Shown: positions 1 through 11,217, numbered from the stretch's first letter. The stretch: 64,000 nt of DNA from Planococcus citri (GCF_950023065.1 NC_088681.1:7998001-8062000); one strand, 5' to 3'. Notes: generated by a model from the sequence alone, not told the origin. Program-made: numbers and translations.

Positions 1-1017
1 TTTTTTCGATTTTTTTTGACGGAGCTGTGGCGCTTCAAAGTTCTCCAAAATGGCCGAAAATGGAAAATTTCAGTTGCAAATTGCTCCGGTTGTACGTGGT
101 ATAGAATTTTGAACTTTTTTTCAAATTGTAGTACTTTGAGAGGGTAATCGACGAGTGATGTCAAAATCAGTGTTGCCACTTTCAAAAACCTAAAAAAATC
201 GATTTTAAAACTTATAATTTAAATATAACCACGATCTCGGCGAGTAAAAATTCTGAAAAAATTCTCAGTTTTAGTCCTTTTTACGTAGAATAACATATCA
301 AAAAATTAAACTGGCATCTTTCTTCATTTTCGAGAAAAAAAAATTACAAGTTTTACAATTGCTGCAAAAGTACCATCCGAAACCTAAAAAATGAAAATTT
401 TTGCATTTTTGAAATATTTTACCAATGTGTAGACGATAATGTGAAAAAAATCCCCCTCCTCCCATTTGTCAACGAATTGACATTTTTCGTGCTATAAATT
501 TTTATTTCAAGAGTGAAATTAATGCATTTTTCGTCAATTTGTCGACAAATTGGGGGGAGGGGGATTTTTTTCACATTATCGTCTACACATTGGTAAAATA
601 TTTCAAAAATGCAAAAATTTTCATTTTTTAGGTTTCGGATGGTACTTTTGCAGCAATTGTAAAACTTGTAATTTTTTTTTCTCGAAAATGAAGAAAGATG
701 CCAGTTTAATTTTTTGATATGTTATTCTACGTAAAAAGGACTAAAACTGAGAATTTTTTCAGAATTTTTACTCGCCGAGATCGTGGTTATATTTAAATTA
801 TAAGTTTTAAAATCGATTTTTTTAGGTTTTTGAAAGTGGCAACACTGATTTTGACATCACTCGTCGATTACCCTCTCAAAGTACTACAATTTGAAAAAAA
901 GTTCAAAATTCTATACCACGTACAACCGGAGCAATTTGCAACTGAAATTTTCCATTTTCGGCCATTTTGGAGAACTTTGAAGCGCCACAGCTCCGTCAAA
1001 AAAAATCGAAAAAATGT
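1..1017. repeat. Large near-perfect inverted repeat (family A)
   Basis: Bases 1-479 are the reverse complement of about 541-1017, with a spacer of about 60 bases. The left arm begins with a poly-T run, and its partner ends with the complementary poly-A run near 1000-1017. The same sequence recurs in single orientation at about 44100-45360 and, more diverged, at about 42940-43580, so this is a dispersed family in head-to-head form. The window may cut the left arm, so the outer boundary is unknown. No transposase is visible. Confidence 0.85.
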
Positions 1018-1457
1018 CCGGTTTGCGTCATTCGTCATCGTTTGATGACCTCTACAAATGATCTGATTTTGAAAAAAATCGAAGACCCCTCGTGCAAAAA
1101 TCCGCCGATTTGGCATGGAATGACCCAATATATGTATTATGGATTTGTAGGTGATGATTATGTGTTCAAAAAGATTGGTTAGTACTCTTACATAATAATT
1201 ACTTGGGGGCTCCGCCCCCTGACCCCACATTCGTTCTGGGCGGCAAACCCCCCTTCGCTCTCCCTTTTCTCTCTCAGAACTTGCTTTTTCAAGGTTGCTC
1301 CCAAGTCCCTTTCCTTACAACTATTATTAAGCAAAATGAGTAATTAAAAAAAGAAATACTCTGCTGAGAAGTATACGTATAAGTTTGTTTTTTTGTTTAC
1401 TATTATTTTGATGATAAATAAAATGCTTAGCAAATTGGAAATATTCGGCTGAGAAAT
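1018..1457. other. Non-coding flank of family A, no gene seen
   Basis: Bases 1018-1135 continue family A and match the copy at about 45250-45365. A G/C-rich stretch follows at 1203-1265. No coding exon is recognisable. Confidence 0.5.
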
Positions 1458-2368
1458 AGTGCCGGCGTTAGCACTGTCGCATATGTCGCAAAGTGCGACA
1501 CAGCAGATTTCTGGTGTGTCGCATTGCGACATACCAGAAATCTGTCGCCACATAGGAGAAAATTTGAAAAATTGAAAAAAAATGTCAATTTGGTAGCAAA
1601 ATTGTTAATTTGCCGACAGAATCACCGATCTATCCTTAAAATTCTCATTTTTTTCAAAAGCTTTTGCCCTCGCTTCGCTCGGGCTAAATTAATATGTTCT
1701 ATTTCTCAAATTCTTCATAGTTGTGCTTGGAAAGTATTTTTATTTAGACTTTTAAAAATGTCAGTAGTGGAAAACAGACTTTTCACATCAAAATTACAGC
1801 TGTTTTGCTTCTTGAAACTTCAAGTTTTTGATAGCTTTAGCCCTCACTTCGCTCGGGCCAATGTTGTTCTATTTTTCAAAACACATATTTGCCAAAGGTT
1901 TTGCCCTCGCTTCGGTCTGGAATTCAAGATACTGATTTCAAAAATTTTTAAAATACGAGTATGAAAACCAAATAGAAAAATTCTACAAATAGGAACTCAG
2001 AATACTCAAAGCACATGAAAAATGCAAATTTATCATTTTTTCTGAACAGATTCATTAACTTTTCAAATTTTTTCAACACAGCACGTTCAAATTTTGATTA
2101 TTGCTGGCAAAATTACGACTTTTTGTCGGAAAAATAACGTGATACACCCCCCCCCCCCCGGGTATGTTAAATTGTTCACAAAAAGCGAATAAAGAAATGG
2201 CGAATTGAAAATTTTTCAAATTTGAACAACCCTCCTCCTTCTTTTCACACATGAAAAACTGGCACACCCTACTGGAAGGTCCAGTTACGCCTATGGGGGG
2301 GGGGTCTTGGCTACGCTTCTCATATGTGATTTTTTTGCGACACACCAGAAAAATTTACTTCGCCGGCT
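1458..2368. mobile_element. Non-autonomous element with 9-bp target duplication
   Basis: The direct repeat CTGAGAAAT occurs at 1449-1457 and at 2369-2377. Between the copies the ends are short imperfect inverted repeats: AGTGCCGGCG at the left, AGCCGGCG read inward from the right. A second inverted match, TTTCTGGTGTGTCGCA, lies near both ends. The inside holds three spaced copies of a CCTCRCTTCGCTCGG-like motif (near 1670, 1842 and 1903) and a poly-C run at 2148. A 9-bp duplication suits Mutator-like elements, but no transposase is present and the family is unproven. Confidence 0.5.
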
Positions 2369-2377
2369 CTGAGAAAT

Positions 2378-2745
2378 TAAAGTTCAAAGTTATGATTGTT
2401 CAAATTTTTTAGGTTCAAACTAAAAAATTTTGAATTATAATAATGACATGTCTTAAGGAAGAATTTTGAAAAAAAAATTAGCAAAATCGGTCCATTTTTC
2501 AAAAATTTGGAGGAGGGGGCCTGAAAATTGGTTTTTGGGGCATATCCCCGCCCCCTATGCAACAAAATTGGTTCAAATTGTGGAATTCAGTTCAAAATGC
2601 AATTTGTTGGAAGAAAACGTGTTTCCAACATTTTTTTATGTTGATTTTAGGCCCCTTTTCCCCAAACTTGGGGCCTTTGAAATCAAAATTTGTCTTTCGT
2701 TATATGTATTTTTCGTATTAAGTACTCGCCGAGGGCTTTTTATTA
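2378..2745. other. Unassigned AT-rich sequence
   Basis: No gene, RNA or clear repeat boundary is seen. A G-rich patch lies at 2510-2555. Confidence 0.4.
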
Positions 2746-2753
2746 AAAAAAAC

Positions 2754-3088
2754 CAGGGCTTCAAACCCGAACGTTTTCGGGTACGGGTATCGGGTACGGG
2801 TACAGATTTATTTCTCAGAGAATCGGGTACAGGTATCGGGTACGGGTATAAAGATTTTTAACGTTCGGGTACGGGTTCGGGTATTTTAGGTGAAATACCC
2901 GAACTGTACCCGATCTATCGGGTATTTGCGGGTATTTGGGTTCAAAATAGTCTCTATCAGGTTCGGGTACAGGTTCGGGTATTCCTCATATCATTTTTCG
3001 GGTACGGGTACGGGCTCGGGTACAGAAATTGTTGGATTTTTGTTCGGGTATTTGGGTATTCGGGTACGGGTACGGGTTTGAAGCCCTG
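2754..3088. mobile_element. hAT-like MITE filled with GGGTAC-type repeats
   Basis: The terminal inverted repeats are CAGGGCTTCAAACCCG at 2754 and its reverse complement ending at 3088. Perfect 8-bp direct repeats AAAAAAAC lie immediately outside at 2746-2753 and 3089-3096. An 8-bp duplication with CAGGG-type ends is the hAT signature. The interior is almost wholly an irregular array of TCGGGTACGGGTA-type units. Element size is 335 bp, too small to encode a transposase. Confidence 0.8.
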
Positions 3089-3189
3089 AAAAAAACATGA
3101 GATTCCTAGGTATAATTGGGGCTGGATGAGAGCTTGGTGAACTTTTTTTACTCGTAGCTTTATACTATAGATTAGGAGGTACGATACTC

Positions 3190-3660
3190 CTAATACTTGA
3201 ACTTTTGAATCAATTTTGCGAAATTTAGACAGCTTTTTAGACTGTACGAACCGTTCGAAGAGGGGAGGGGGTTCTGATAGAGGCGCAAAATCCATCAAAA
3301 TTTTTTCAAGAACTGTTTAAAAATCTATTTTTTACCAAGAACTGACAAAAAACTCTATTTTTTGCTAGAATTGTCGAACGCTTGAAATTTTGTGCCACAA
3401 ATTGCTAAAAATTTTCACTTTTGTGTCAAAAAATGCTCATTTTTGTGCCAAAAATTGTTTACTTCTTTGCTGAAAATTGCAAGCTTTTGTGCAAAAAATT
3501 GATTATATTTGTGCTGAAAAAAAAATGTTCACTTTTGTGTCAAAAATTGTTTACTTTTGTGCTAAAAATTGCTCGCTTTTGTGCCGATAATTGCTCACTT
3601 TTGTGCTAAAGATTCCTCCCTTTTGTGCCAATAATTGAGGAGCTGAGAATCAAAACTCAC
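3190..3660. repeat. Minisatellite of ~24 bp units, with shared flank
   Basis: From about 3400 to 3640 a unit of roughly 24 bp, core CTTTTGTGCCAAAAATTG, repeats about ten times with variation. The flank at 3198-3260 (gaatcaattttgcg ... ctgtacgaacc) recurs at 8560-8612. The edge near 3635-3665 recurs in inverse orientation near 7695-7740. These are two rearranged copies of one repeat family. Spurious reading frames arise because the unit length is a multiple of three. Confidence 0.7.
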
Positions 3661-3900
3661 ATTTGCCACCATAAACGATTTTGAGAAAAACGCGAAAAAC
3701 TGAGTTAGTAGTGTCGCCAGTTGAAAAAACTTATAATACCAAAATGAATCATTAGATAGCGCTACTAGCACACGATTCCGTGTGTTGGCTGATTTTCACC
3801 TAGCTCCCTTCTGCTTTAATATCCAGACAAAGAATGGCAAATGTGAGTTTTGACTCCAAGGTTTGCGATCAAATTTTTTTTCACTGTTTTAATTACGACG

Positions 3901-5909
3901 ATAGGGAAAAGTTTGATAACAAGCTGAATTTTGGTAGACGGGGGTTTTTTGATACGCTGAACACGAATTTGTGGTGTCCAGGTGAATCCGGTGTACGCTT
4001 CCCCCTTTTTTGTGGACCTTTAGCCCCCAAATTTGTTTTTTTGCGTTCAAGTCCGAAAATATGCAATTTTATGCAAAATTTATGTTTTTCGGGTCGCAGA
4101 ATACGAATTTGACAATATTTTTTTTGTAGGCGTGGGGGATGAGGGGGCGAGGGGGCGAGAAATTCAAAATTTGACTATAATGATGTGTGATATGTCGAAA
4201 TGTATGTTTTTGAGGGTGTAGATCACGAATTTGACAATATTTTTTTCGTAGGAGTCAATGGTGGGGGCTGAGGGGTGAAAATGGTTAAAAATTCAAAATT
4301 TGACTATAATGATGTGTGATATGTCGAAATGTATGTTTTCGTGATTGTGGATCACGAATTTGACAATATTTTTTTCGTAAGGGTTGATGGTGGGGGATGA
4401 AGAGGGTGAAAATTTCAAAATTTGACCATAATGATGTGTGATATGTCGAAATGTATGTTTTTAAAGGTGTAGATCACGAATTTGACAATATTTTTTTCGT
4501 AGGGGTTAATGGTGGGGGATGAAGGGGGTGAAAAATTCAAAATTTGACCATAATGATGTGTGATATGTCAAAATGTATGTTTTTGAAGGTGTAGAAAAGG
4601 TGAAGGGTGGGGGATGGAGAATTTTCTATTGGAGAGCCGTCAAAGTCCCTGGACTCGTCGCTTGGCTCGTACGGCTAGCTGACGAGAATACAACGCAGTG
4701 TTGCCGACACGATGCAGTGTTACCATGTGGGCACGCCCTAAACATACCACGTACGGCATAGTAGTATATCACACAACGTCATGGGGAATGACGTTTTTTC
4801 CTTCGTCATGGAATTTATACTTTTTTGACCAAGCCGGAGAAATTTTCACCTAGAAATCCTTAAAATTCGTGGTATATTCTCAATTTAAAAATTATTTGAA
4901 TTACTGAAACACATTTCTTAATTTTGTAGGTGATCAGTTCTCTCAAAAAAGACCAGTTTTGATTCGAAATTTGCAGAAAAGTCCCACATTTTCAAATGGC
5001 TCTCCCCCCTCCCCTGAGAGATATGAATTGGGCACAACACTATCAATGAAGTCTCAAGTGTATATATTAACCATTCCAACCAAAAAAAAATTCTCAAAAA
5101 AATTTTTTTTTGGCGAGGAAACATACTGCAAAATTGTGTAAAATTGATAGAACTACCCAACAACTAAAATCGAGTAAATTGATGAAAATTACTCACTTTC
5201 AGTTGAATTATTCATACTTCGTACATTTCGACGTATCACACATCATTATAGTCAAATTTTGAATTGTTCACCGTTTTCACCCCCTTCATCCCCCACAATT
5301 CACCCCTACGAAAAAAATATTGTCAAATTCGTGATCTACACCTTTAAAAACATACATTTCGACATATCACACATCATTATGGTCAAATTTTGAAATTTTC
5401 ACCCTCTTCATCCCCCACCATCAACCCTTACGAAAAAAATATTGTCAAATTCGTGATCCACAATCACGAAAACATACATTTCGACATATCACACATCATT
5501 ATAGTCAAATTTTGAATTTTTAACCATTTTCACCCCTCAGCCCCCACCATTGACTCCTACGAAAAAAATATTGTCAAATTCGTGATCTACACCCTCAAAA
5601 ACATACATTTCGACATATCACACATCATTATAGTCAAATTTTGAATTTCTCGCCCCCTCGCCCCCTCATCCCCCACGCCTACAAAAAAAATATTGTCAAA
5701 TTCGTATTCTGCGACCCGAAAAACATAAATTTTGCATAAAATTGCATATTTTCGGACTTGAACGCAAAAAAACAAATTTGGGGGCTAAAGGTCCACAAAA
5801 AAGGGGGAAGCGTACACCGGATTCACCTGGACACCACAAATTCGTGTTCAGCGTATCAAAAAACCCCCGTCTACCAAAATTCAGCTTGTTATCAAACTTT
5901 TCTCTATGG
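3901..5909. repeat. 2-kb foldback with long, nearly identical arms
   Basis: Bases about 3901-4590 are the reverse complement of about 5213-5909. The arms are so similar that a 62-codon frame at 4033-4221 (+) is repeated identically at 5587-5775 (-). Inside each arm a unit of about 115-130 bp repeats about four times (core atcacgaatttgacaat ... atgatgtgtgatatgtcg). The central spacer at about 4590-5213 is unique in the window. No coding content is supported. Confidence 0.85.
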
Positions 5910-6474
5910 AATTTTGCAAAGAAAACTAAGTTTTGATTCTAACCCTTGGTTTTGAAAGTGAATTTCACACCAAAATGACTTTGATCCAAAAAAACCGAAT
6001 ATGTCACATTATAGAGTGTAAAACGGTATATCCAAATCTGCCATAAAACGGTATTTTTAGTGTGCGTAGCTCACTATTGGTTTCGCTTTGAGAAATGAAA
6101 TTTCATTATACATGAATGTTCTCTTAAACTATCCAACCGTTTTTTGTACCTATTGGACACCATTTGAGAATCATTAAGGCGGAGGGAATAGATTATTTTT
6201 CATTCAATTCGGATGGGTAATTGCTGAGTAATTGCAATTTTAGTTCATTATTTTAATGCATTAAATCCTAAAAAAGGGAAAAGGGGACTTGCAAAACACC
6301 TGCCGCTCATTGTACCCTGCTATACCCCCAGTCTATTCCATCTCCGCTTTTCAAATCAGCTGTCTCATTGTACCCTGTTACACCCCTCATCTGTTAGCTG
6401 TAAGTTCCAAGTGGGAGTGGTTTGGTGGGGCGTTTACCCAACAAATATATTCTTTTAATGCCCTAACCCACCAT
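5910..6474. other. Intergenic sequence, nothing recognised
   Basis: No exon or RNA gene is visible. A pyrimidine-rich stretch at about 6285-6420 repeats tcattgtaccctg twice and directly precedes the tRNA-like unit. Confidence 0.4.
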
Positions 6475-6645
6475 GTGAACTCGTAGTCGAATGGTTAGGG
6501 CATGTAGGTAGGAATAGGAATTGTAGGGTCCCAGGTTCGAATCCCCATCAGGTAGGTAGGTATAGGTGACGGATTTTTCGTTGGAAATATTGGATAGGTA
6601 AATGCTGTGGAGTGAGTACATGATGCTGGTGCAAAAAAAAAACGA
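6475..6645 (+). mobile_element. tRNA-derived SINE
   Basis: A tRNA-like head carries an A-box-like TAGTCGAATGGTTAGGGC at about 6484 and a B box GGTTCGAATCC at about 6533. These have the spacing of an internal RNA polymerase III promoter. A tRNA-unrelated body follows and ends in an A-rich tail near 6632-6642. The tRNA fold is degraded, so this is not a functional tRNA gene. The 5' boundary is uncertain. Confidence 0.65.
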
Positions 6646-6774
6646 ATTTTGAACCCTGTAGCCCCCTCATTTTGATTTATAAAAACAAAGTTATGAAATA
6701 TGATGATATTATTTTGCTAAATGAATTTTCATTTCACTTATTCAAATACTTTTTACTATACCTATAGCGCCGTA

Positions 6775-7140
6775 AGTACAGTAAAAATTACCTTGAGATG
6801 AGTAATTTTTACTTTTTATGATATAAAAATTACTTTAAAATGAGTAATTTTTACACAACTTGGTTAATGTAATTTTTATTATCATGCTTTAGTAAAAATT
6901 ATTAAAACAAAATGATTTTTACTAATGTTATAGCAAAATTTATTAAAATGATGATTTTTACTATAAGATTACAGTAAAAATTATTATTGTAACTGAACAG
7001 TTGAAAATTGCTGATTTTCAAAACAAATTTTATCATACTTATATTATGTATTTTTGTATGGGATCTGGTTATTGTGCTAAATATGTAGTCAACATTTTTT
7101 GTAAAAATTACCCATATTTTTTTCGTGTTATTTAGAGGCA
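6775..7140. repeat. AT-rich GTAAAAATTA palindromic repeats
   Basis: The words gtaaaaattac and gtaatttttac alternate in both orientations from about 6778 to 6975. Local hairpins are therefore likely. No gene is visible. Confidence 0.45.
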
Positions 7141-7351
7141 ATGCGAATTCTTAACATATTTTATATGATTTAATAATTTTAGAATCAAAGGCAAATTCTG
7201 AAAATTGGTTTGAAATTTTATAAATTTGAAGACAATGGAAATTCTAAAAAAATATGAAAATTTGTCATTTAGAGACACTGAGAATTCCAAAAATTGATTA
7301 AAAGTTCTATAAGTTGTAGATAATGTGAACTTGAAAATGATATGAATAATT

Positions 7352-7536
7352 GAAGAGCTCTATTCCAAAGTGGGTTAAGTCATTTTTTCCTCCAAAAAAT
7401 GCGTTTTAAAGTTTTTGATACTGAAATTTGTTCTGTTTCCAAAGGTGGTGCACCTTTCCTTTCTTTGGACATAGAACAATCACTTGTAGAAAAATTTACT
7501 TTGAAAAATCCATCCCACTTTGGAATAGAGCTCTTC
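7352..7536. mobile_element. 185-bp MITE, AATT target duplication, GAAGA ends
   Basis: The terminal inverted repeats are perfect for 23 bp. They start GAAGAGCTCTATTCC at 7352 and the mirrored copy ends at 7536. AATT flanks both sides at 7348-7351 and 7537-7540. Because AATT is itself palindromic, the duplication cannot be separated from an extended inverted repeat by sequence alone. Two other elements here share the AATT flanks (44467-45167 and 54767-55443). Confidence 0.65.
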
Positions 7537-7719
7537 AATTATTGTATGTAATATACCTATATGAAGATAATGAGAATTCTGAAAAATTAGAGGCATGCAC
7601 TACTTAGCTATGTAATAGCGGTTATAGCTGTAGAAAAGGCAGCTAGCTACGCACACTTTGCAGCTAAGCAAAGCTTAGCTGTCTAGTTTTTTTTTTGGCA
7701 AATGTGAGTTTTGACTTTT

Positions 7720-8180
7720 GATTCTCAGCTCCTCAATTGCTTTCTTTTGTTCAAAAAATTGATCATATTAGTGCCAATAATTACTCACTTTTGTGCCAAT
7801 AATTGCTCACTTTTGTGACAAAAATTGCTCATTTTTGTGCTAAAAATTCCTCGCTTTGTTTGCTTTTGTGCCAAAAAATGTTTCCATTTGTGCCAAAAAT
7901 TGTTTACTTTGTGACGAAAATTGTTTACTTTTGTGCCAAAAATTGTTTATTTTTGTGCCAAAAATTGTTTACTTTTGCGCCAAAAATTGTGCCAAAAATC
8001 GATTATTTTTGTACTGAAAATTGCTCGCTCTTGTGCCAATAATTGCTCCCTTTTGTGCCAATAATTGCTCACTTTTTGTGCAAAAATTCATCATATCTGT
8101 GCCAATAATTGCTCACTTTTGTGCCAAAAACTGTTTATTTTTGTGCCAAAAGTTGTTTACTTCTGTGCCAAAAAATGTTG
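7720..8180. repeat. Second copy of the ~24-bp minisatellite
   Basis: The unit CTTTTGTGCCAAAAATTG, period about 24 bp, repeats almost continuously. It is the same family as 3400-3640. The left edge carries tgattctcagctcctcaatt, found inverted at 3635-3660. Confidence 0.75.
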
Positions 8181-8264
8181 TAATTAAAAAAAAATTCAAA
8201 TTAAGTGTAATTTTTTTTATTCATTGAAATGTTCTAATTCACTCACAACTTTTTTGGCTAATTT

Positions 8265-8812
8265 TTTAAGCTCGCTCGATTGAAATTAACGAGATTGACG
8301 TGATCAGCGATATTTAAGTAGTGATAATCGACTATTCGTACACCCAATTTGGCTTTATTCATTCGGCTAAAAAGCTCAATTATGATGACAACAAATTTTG
8401 AGTGAATGATGCAGCGCTTCAGGTGGCAAAAAATGGAACTTCTTTTGTTATCGTCAAAAAGTAGTTGTAAAATACACATTATTCTATATCGCAAAATCGG
8501 GATTACGAAAGAACTTCTCATTTTCACCACCTGAAGCGCTGCATCATGAATTTTGAACTTTCGAATCAATTTTGCGAGCGTTTAAAGAGCTTTTTAGACT
8601 GTACGAACCATCCGTAGTGGGGGGTTTTTACATGCGGAGAATCCGTTTCCGGCGTTGGTTCTGCCAAAAAGCTCAAAGTTCCTTGGAAAATGAAGCTTTT
8701 TTCCAAAAAAGTTGAATTTTCAGGTATAAAAAAGCTCGATCGATCGAAATAAACGAGCTTGACGTTATCAGCGATGCTGAATTAGTGATAATCGACTATT
8801 CGTACACCCTAT
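8265..8812. repeat. Direct repeats flanking an inserted hairpin element
   Basis: About 70 bp ending gataatcgactattcgtacaccc occurs at about 8270-8344 and again at about 8740-8810 in the same orientation. Between them lie the small hairpin element 8407-8546 and a segment also found at 3198-3260. Confidence 0.6.
8407..8546. mobile_element. 140-bp MITE-like hairpin with TGAA flanks
   Basis: Perfect 20-bp inverted repeats start TGATGCAGCGCTTC at 8407 and close at 8546. TGAA lies directly outside both ends (8403-8406 and 8547-8550), so a 4-bp target duplication is plausible. Confidence 0.6.
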
Positions 8813-9842
8813 CTAGTGTTTTAAGATCGGAACTTTAAATTTCGTGTAGAACTGTTAAAACTTCTAAAAATTGTATTTCTATGCCGAAAATTTTTTTCGA
8901 TGGTTTCTTCTTTTGCAGACTATAAATCGTTCATTCGCTTCATGTTGAATAACGTATGTACATATTTGAATTATTGAATTGATTGTTTTTCAATCGATAA
9001 TGACCGAGGCCCAATTACAAGGCCAAACCACTTAATTTTTTTTCTGTTTTCTTGCTTCAATATTTAATCAATAGAATAACCAAATACGTAATATACGTAC
9101 CACTTACTTACCTGCGAAGATATTTCCTTTATAATTCAGATCATTCTATTAAAGTACTAAATAAGTATTGAATTTTGACAGAAATCGATTCTAATTCGTT
9201 TCAACAATGCATATTACACGTATATAAACACTTGTAATTTTCCTTTTTGAAAATTTCTCAGTAGGTATCCATAAATTGAGAATTTTTTTTATTTTTCTCA
9301 CAAACCTCTCGATGGGGTTTCCCTAAACCTTGCTTTTAATCACGTTGTTTTTCTCCCAACTACCTTATTTCTAAATACGGTGTCATAAAAATTACTTCAT
9401 TATCTCTGTAATAACAAAGTAGGTATACCTACCTACCTTCTTACTTGAGCACACCCACCTTCGAAAACAAAAACAATTCTTGGAACTGAACATCCTAAAT
9501 TGAAGAAGAAAATCAAAGTCGACAGAACTCTAAACTCAAATAAATATCATAAAGCGATTAAATAACACGTTGGACGATATTTTCACCTATAGAAGTAGCG
9601 TAGAAAGTAATTTTTCGCTATACTTTTTTACAGTTTAATTGATTTATTAAATCGTACACATCTTTCTAAGTAGGTAAGTTTTTTCAAAACCATGATAGGT
9701 ACGGTATACTTACAAGGAACCTATTGCGTGAAAAATAAACACCTGACTCACTCAAGTACGTAAGTACTTATCTGTGCGTATTTCCCTAAAATTTAATTTC
9801 AAAACATATAAACAACGAACGACTCATTCGTATTGACAATTT
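8813..9842. other. Intergenic sequence upstream of the small peptide gene
   Basis: No exon is recognised. TACCTA/TAGGTA microsatellite runs occur near 9420-9445 and 9670-9770. Confidence 0.4.
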
Positions 9843-9875
9843 TATAAAACCGAGGTTATTAATTCAGACATCATC
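9843..9875 (+). promoter_or_regulatory. Candidate core promoter of the small peptide gene
   Basis: TATAAAAC at 9843-9850 is followed about 30 bases later by TCATCATT at 9871, a possible initiator. The start codon is about 130 bases further on. A consensus donor CAG|GTAATA near 9910 could open a 5'-UTR intron. Position and motif are the only support. Confidence 0.35.
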
Positions 9876-10003
9876 ATTTTTTCCCTGTCGCTTTTCGAAG
9901 ATCAATACAGGTAATAATTCACGTTACAACTTTGTCAAAAAAAAAATTCAACCGACTGAATATTATTGTTCATTAGTTCGATACAAACTTTTTAATTTAT
10001 AAA

Positions 10004-10661
10004 ATGAAATTGTTGAATTTTGTCCTAATCTTGATGGTTTGCTTCACATTGACATTCTCGCGAAATCAGATCAGAAGTAAACGTACAATAGACAAATTGC
10101 GTAAGTACATAATTAAGTATTGGAATTAATTAAAATAAGTGCCTACCTATTGAAGGAAAATTTTGGAAACTGAAATACTTACCTATTTATGTAGTTGGCT
10201 ACTCGAATTGCTGGCAAAAACAATGCCCACCTTGGAAATGTCAAGACGATTCTGCTGTGATTCATGGATATTGCTGTCATTGTCCAGGATCTGGTAATTA
10301 CACATCTTCACCTACTCATTACGATACCTACCCTTTCTCAAATTTTCAACCTCCCATCTTCAGAATTTCCAAAAAAACATAAAGGGGAAGAGACTTTCAC
10401 GAGTGGGTTGGAATGAAAAAATGATGATTTGACCATATTTTTAGCGCGAAATTTTCCGGAGATATTTTCACTTTGATATTCAGCATTGTTTTTTCTATTT
10501 TAAAAACACGAGAGGAGTATTTTGTTAAAAACATGCTTATTATTTCAGAATACGATAACGTTCCTGTTCCATGTTATCCGGATTTGAAATGTCCAATATC
10601 ACCAGAGCCACTTTGCTCGGATTATAATTTCATGATGGATTGTTGCTGCACAGGACCTTGA
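10004..10661 (+). CDS. Secreted cysteine-rich peptide with two six-Cys modules
   Basis: Three exons (10004-10100, 10195-10293, 10549-10661) join in phase 1 to encode 102 residues. Donors are GTAAGT and GTAATT, and acceptors end in TAG and CAG. Residues 1-19 form a signal peptide with a hydrophobic core (LLNFVLILMVCFTLTF). RSKR at 24-27 fits a furin-type cleavage site, so the mature peptide may start near residue 28. Exon 2 encodes C-x4-C-P-x3-C-x10-CC-x-C and exon 3 encodes C-x5-C-P-x6-C-x8-CCC, so each exon carries one six-cysteine module. This suggests duplication of an exon. The product is probably extracellular and disulfide-bonded. I do not recognise the family, and whether it is structural, antimicrobial, an inhibitor or a salivary protein cannot be told from sequence. 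It lies tail-to-tail with the cyclase gene. Confidence 0.75.
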
Positions 10662-10698
10662 TAATGTTTCAGAAAATTTTTACGTAAGTTTTTATCCT

Positions 10699-10704
10699 AA
10701 TAAA
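10699..10704 (+). terminator. Polyadenylation signal of the small peptide gene
   Basis: AATAAA lies 38 bases past the stop codon. A second AATAAA occurs near 10753. Confidence 0.55.
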
Positions 10705-10761
10705 TCTAATCAATTCCAAAATTGTGAATTTTATATAATAACTAAGGTACCTAATAAATCT

Positions 10762-11211
10762 CAAATTACGTTATATTCGAGCATGTTTCATTCAATTTTA
10801 AATTTTCAGTAAATAAGGTCAATTATTTTTATTCATTTCTTTGAAATTTTCAAAATTCACGAATCTTAAAGTTCGCAACCTAAAATTACTGAAAGACAAA
10901 CCAACTATAAGTATACAAATAACTCAAACACCACACTTACATGCAAACGTTTATTTTTTTGATTTCATTAGTCAATGAGCAAAGGTACAAAACTAACCAA
11001 GTGAGTTTTAACACTCGAAAAATTAATAATAAATTTAAATAGGTACATAAAGGTATAAGAAATGGCGCAGTTTGAAGTGTGAGAATAAAATATACCGAGA
11101 ATATAGTTAAATTTGCTTGATCAATGTTAATAAAGCCTGCTTTCTGAAAACAATTCGTATTTTTTTGTTCATTTTTTTCATCATTTTTTTTTCATCATTT
11201 TTTTTTTCATT
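10762..11211. other. Short intergenic region between convergent genes
   Basis: No exon is seen. T-rich runs near 11160-11215 lie just beyond the 3' end of the minus-strand cyclase gene. Confidence 0.4.
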
Positions 11212-11217
11212 TTTATT
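11212..11217 (-). terminator. Possible polyadenylation signal of the cyclase gene
   Basis: TTTATT on the plus strand is AATAAA on the minus strand, about 200 bases past the cyclase stop codon. AATAAA is common in such AT-rich sequence. Confidence 0.35.

Noticed and set aside
868..1230. 120-codon minus-strand frame
   Set aside because: It lies mostly in the family A inverted repeat; its mirror copy is not conserved as protein.
4033..4221. A 62-codon frame identical to one at 5587-5775 on the other strand
   Set aside because: It is the same repeat arm read twice in a foldback. There is no domain, and the frame lies in tandem repeats.
6480..6555. Functional tRNA gene
   Set aside because: Only the A and B boxes are convincing; the cloverleaf does not close and an A-rich tail follows the body.
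7720..8180. CRISPR-like regular short repeats
   Set aside because: Units abut with no unique spacers and the context is eukaryotic; it is a minisatellite.
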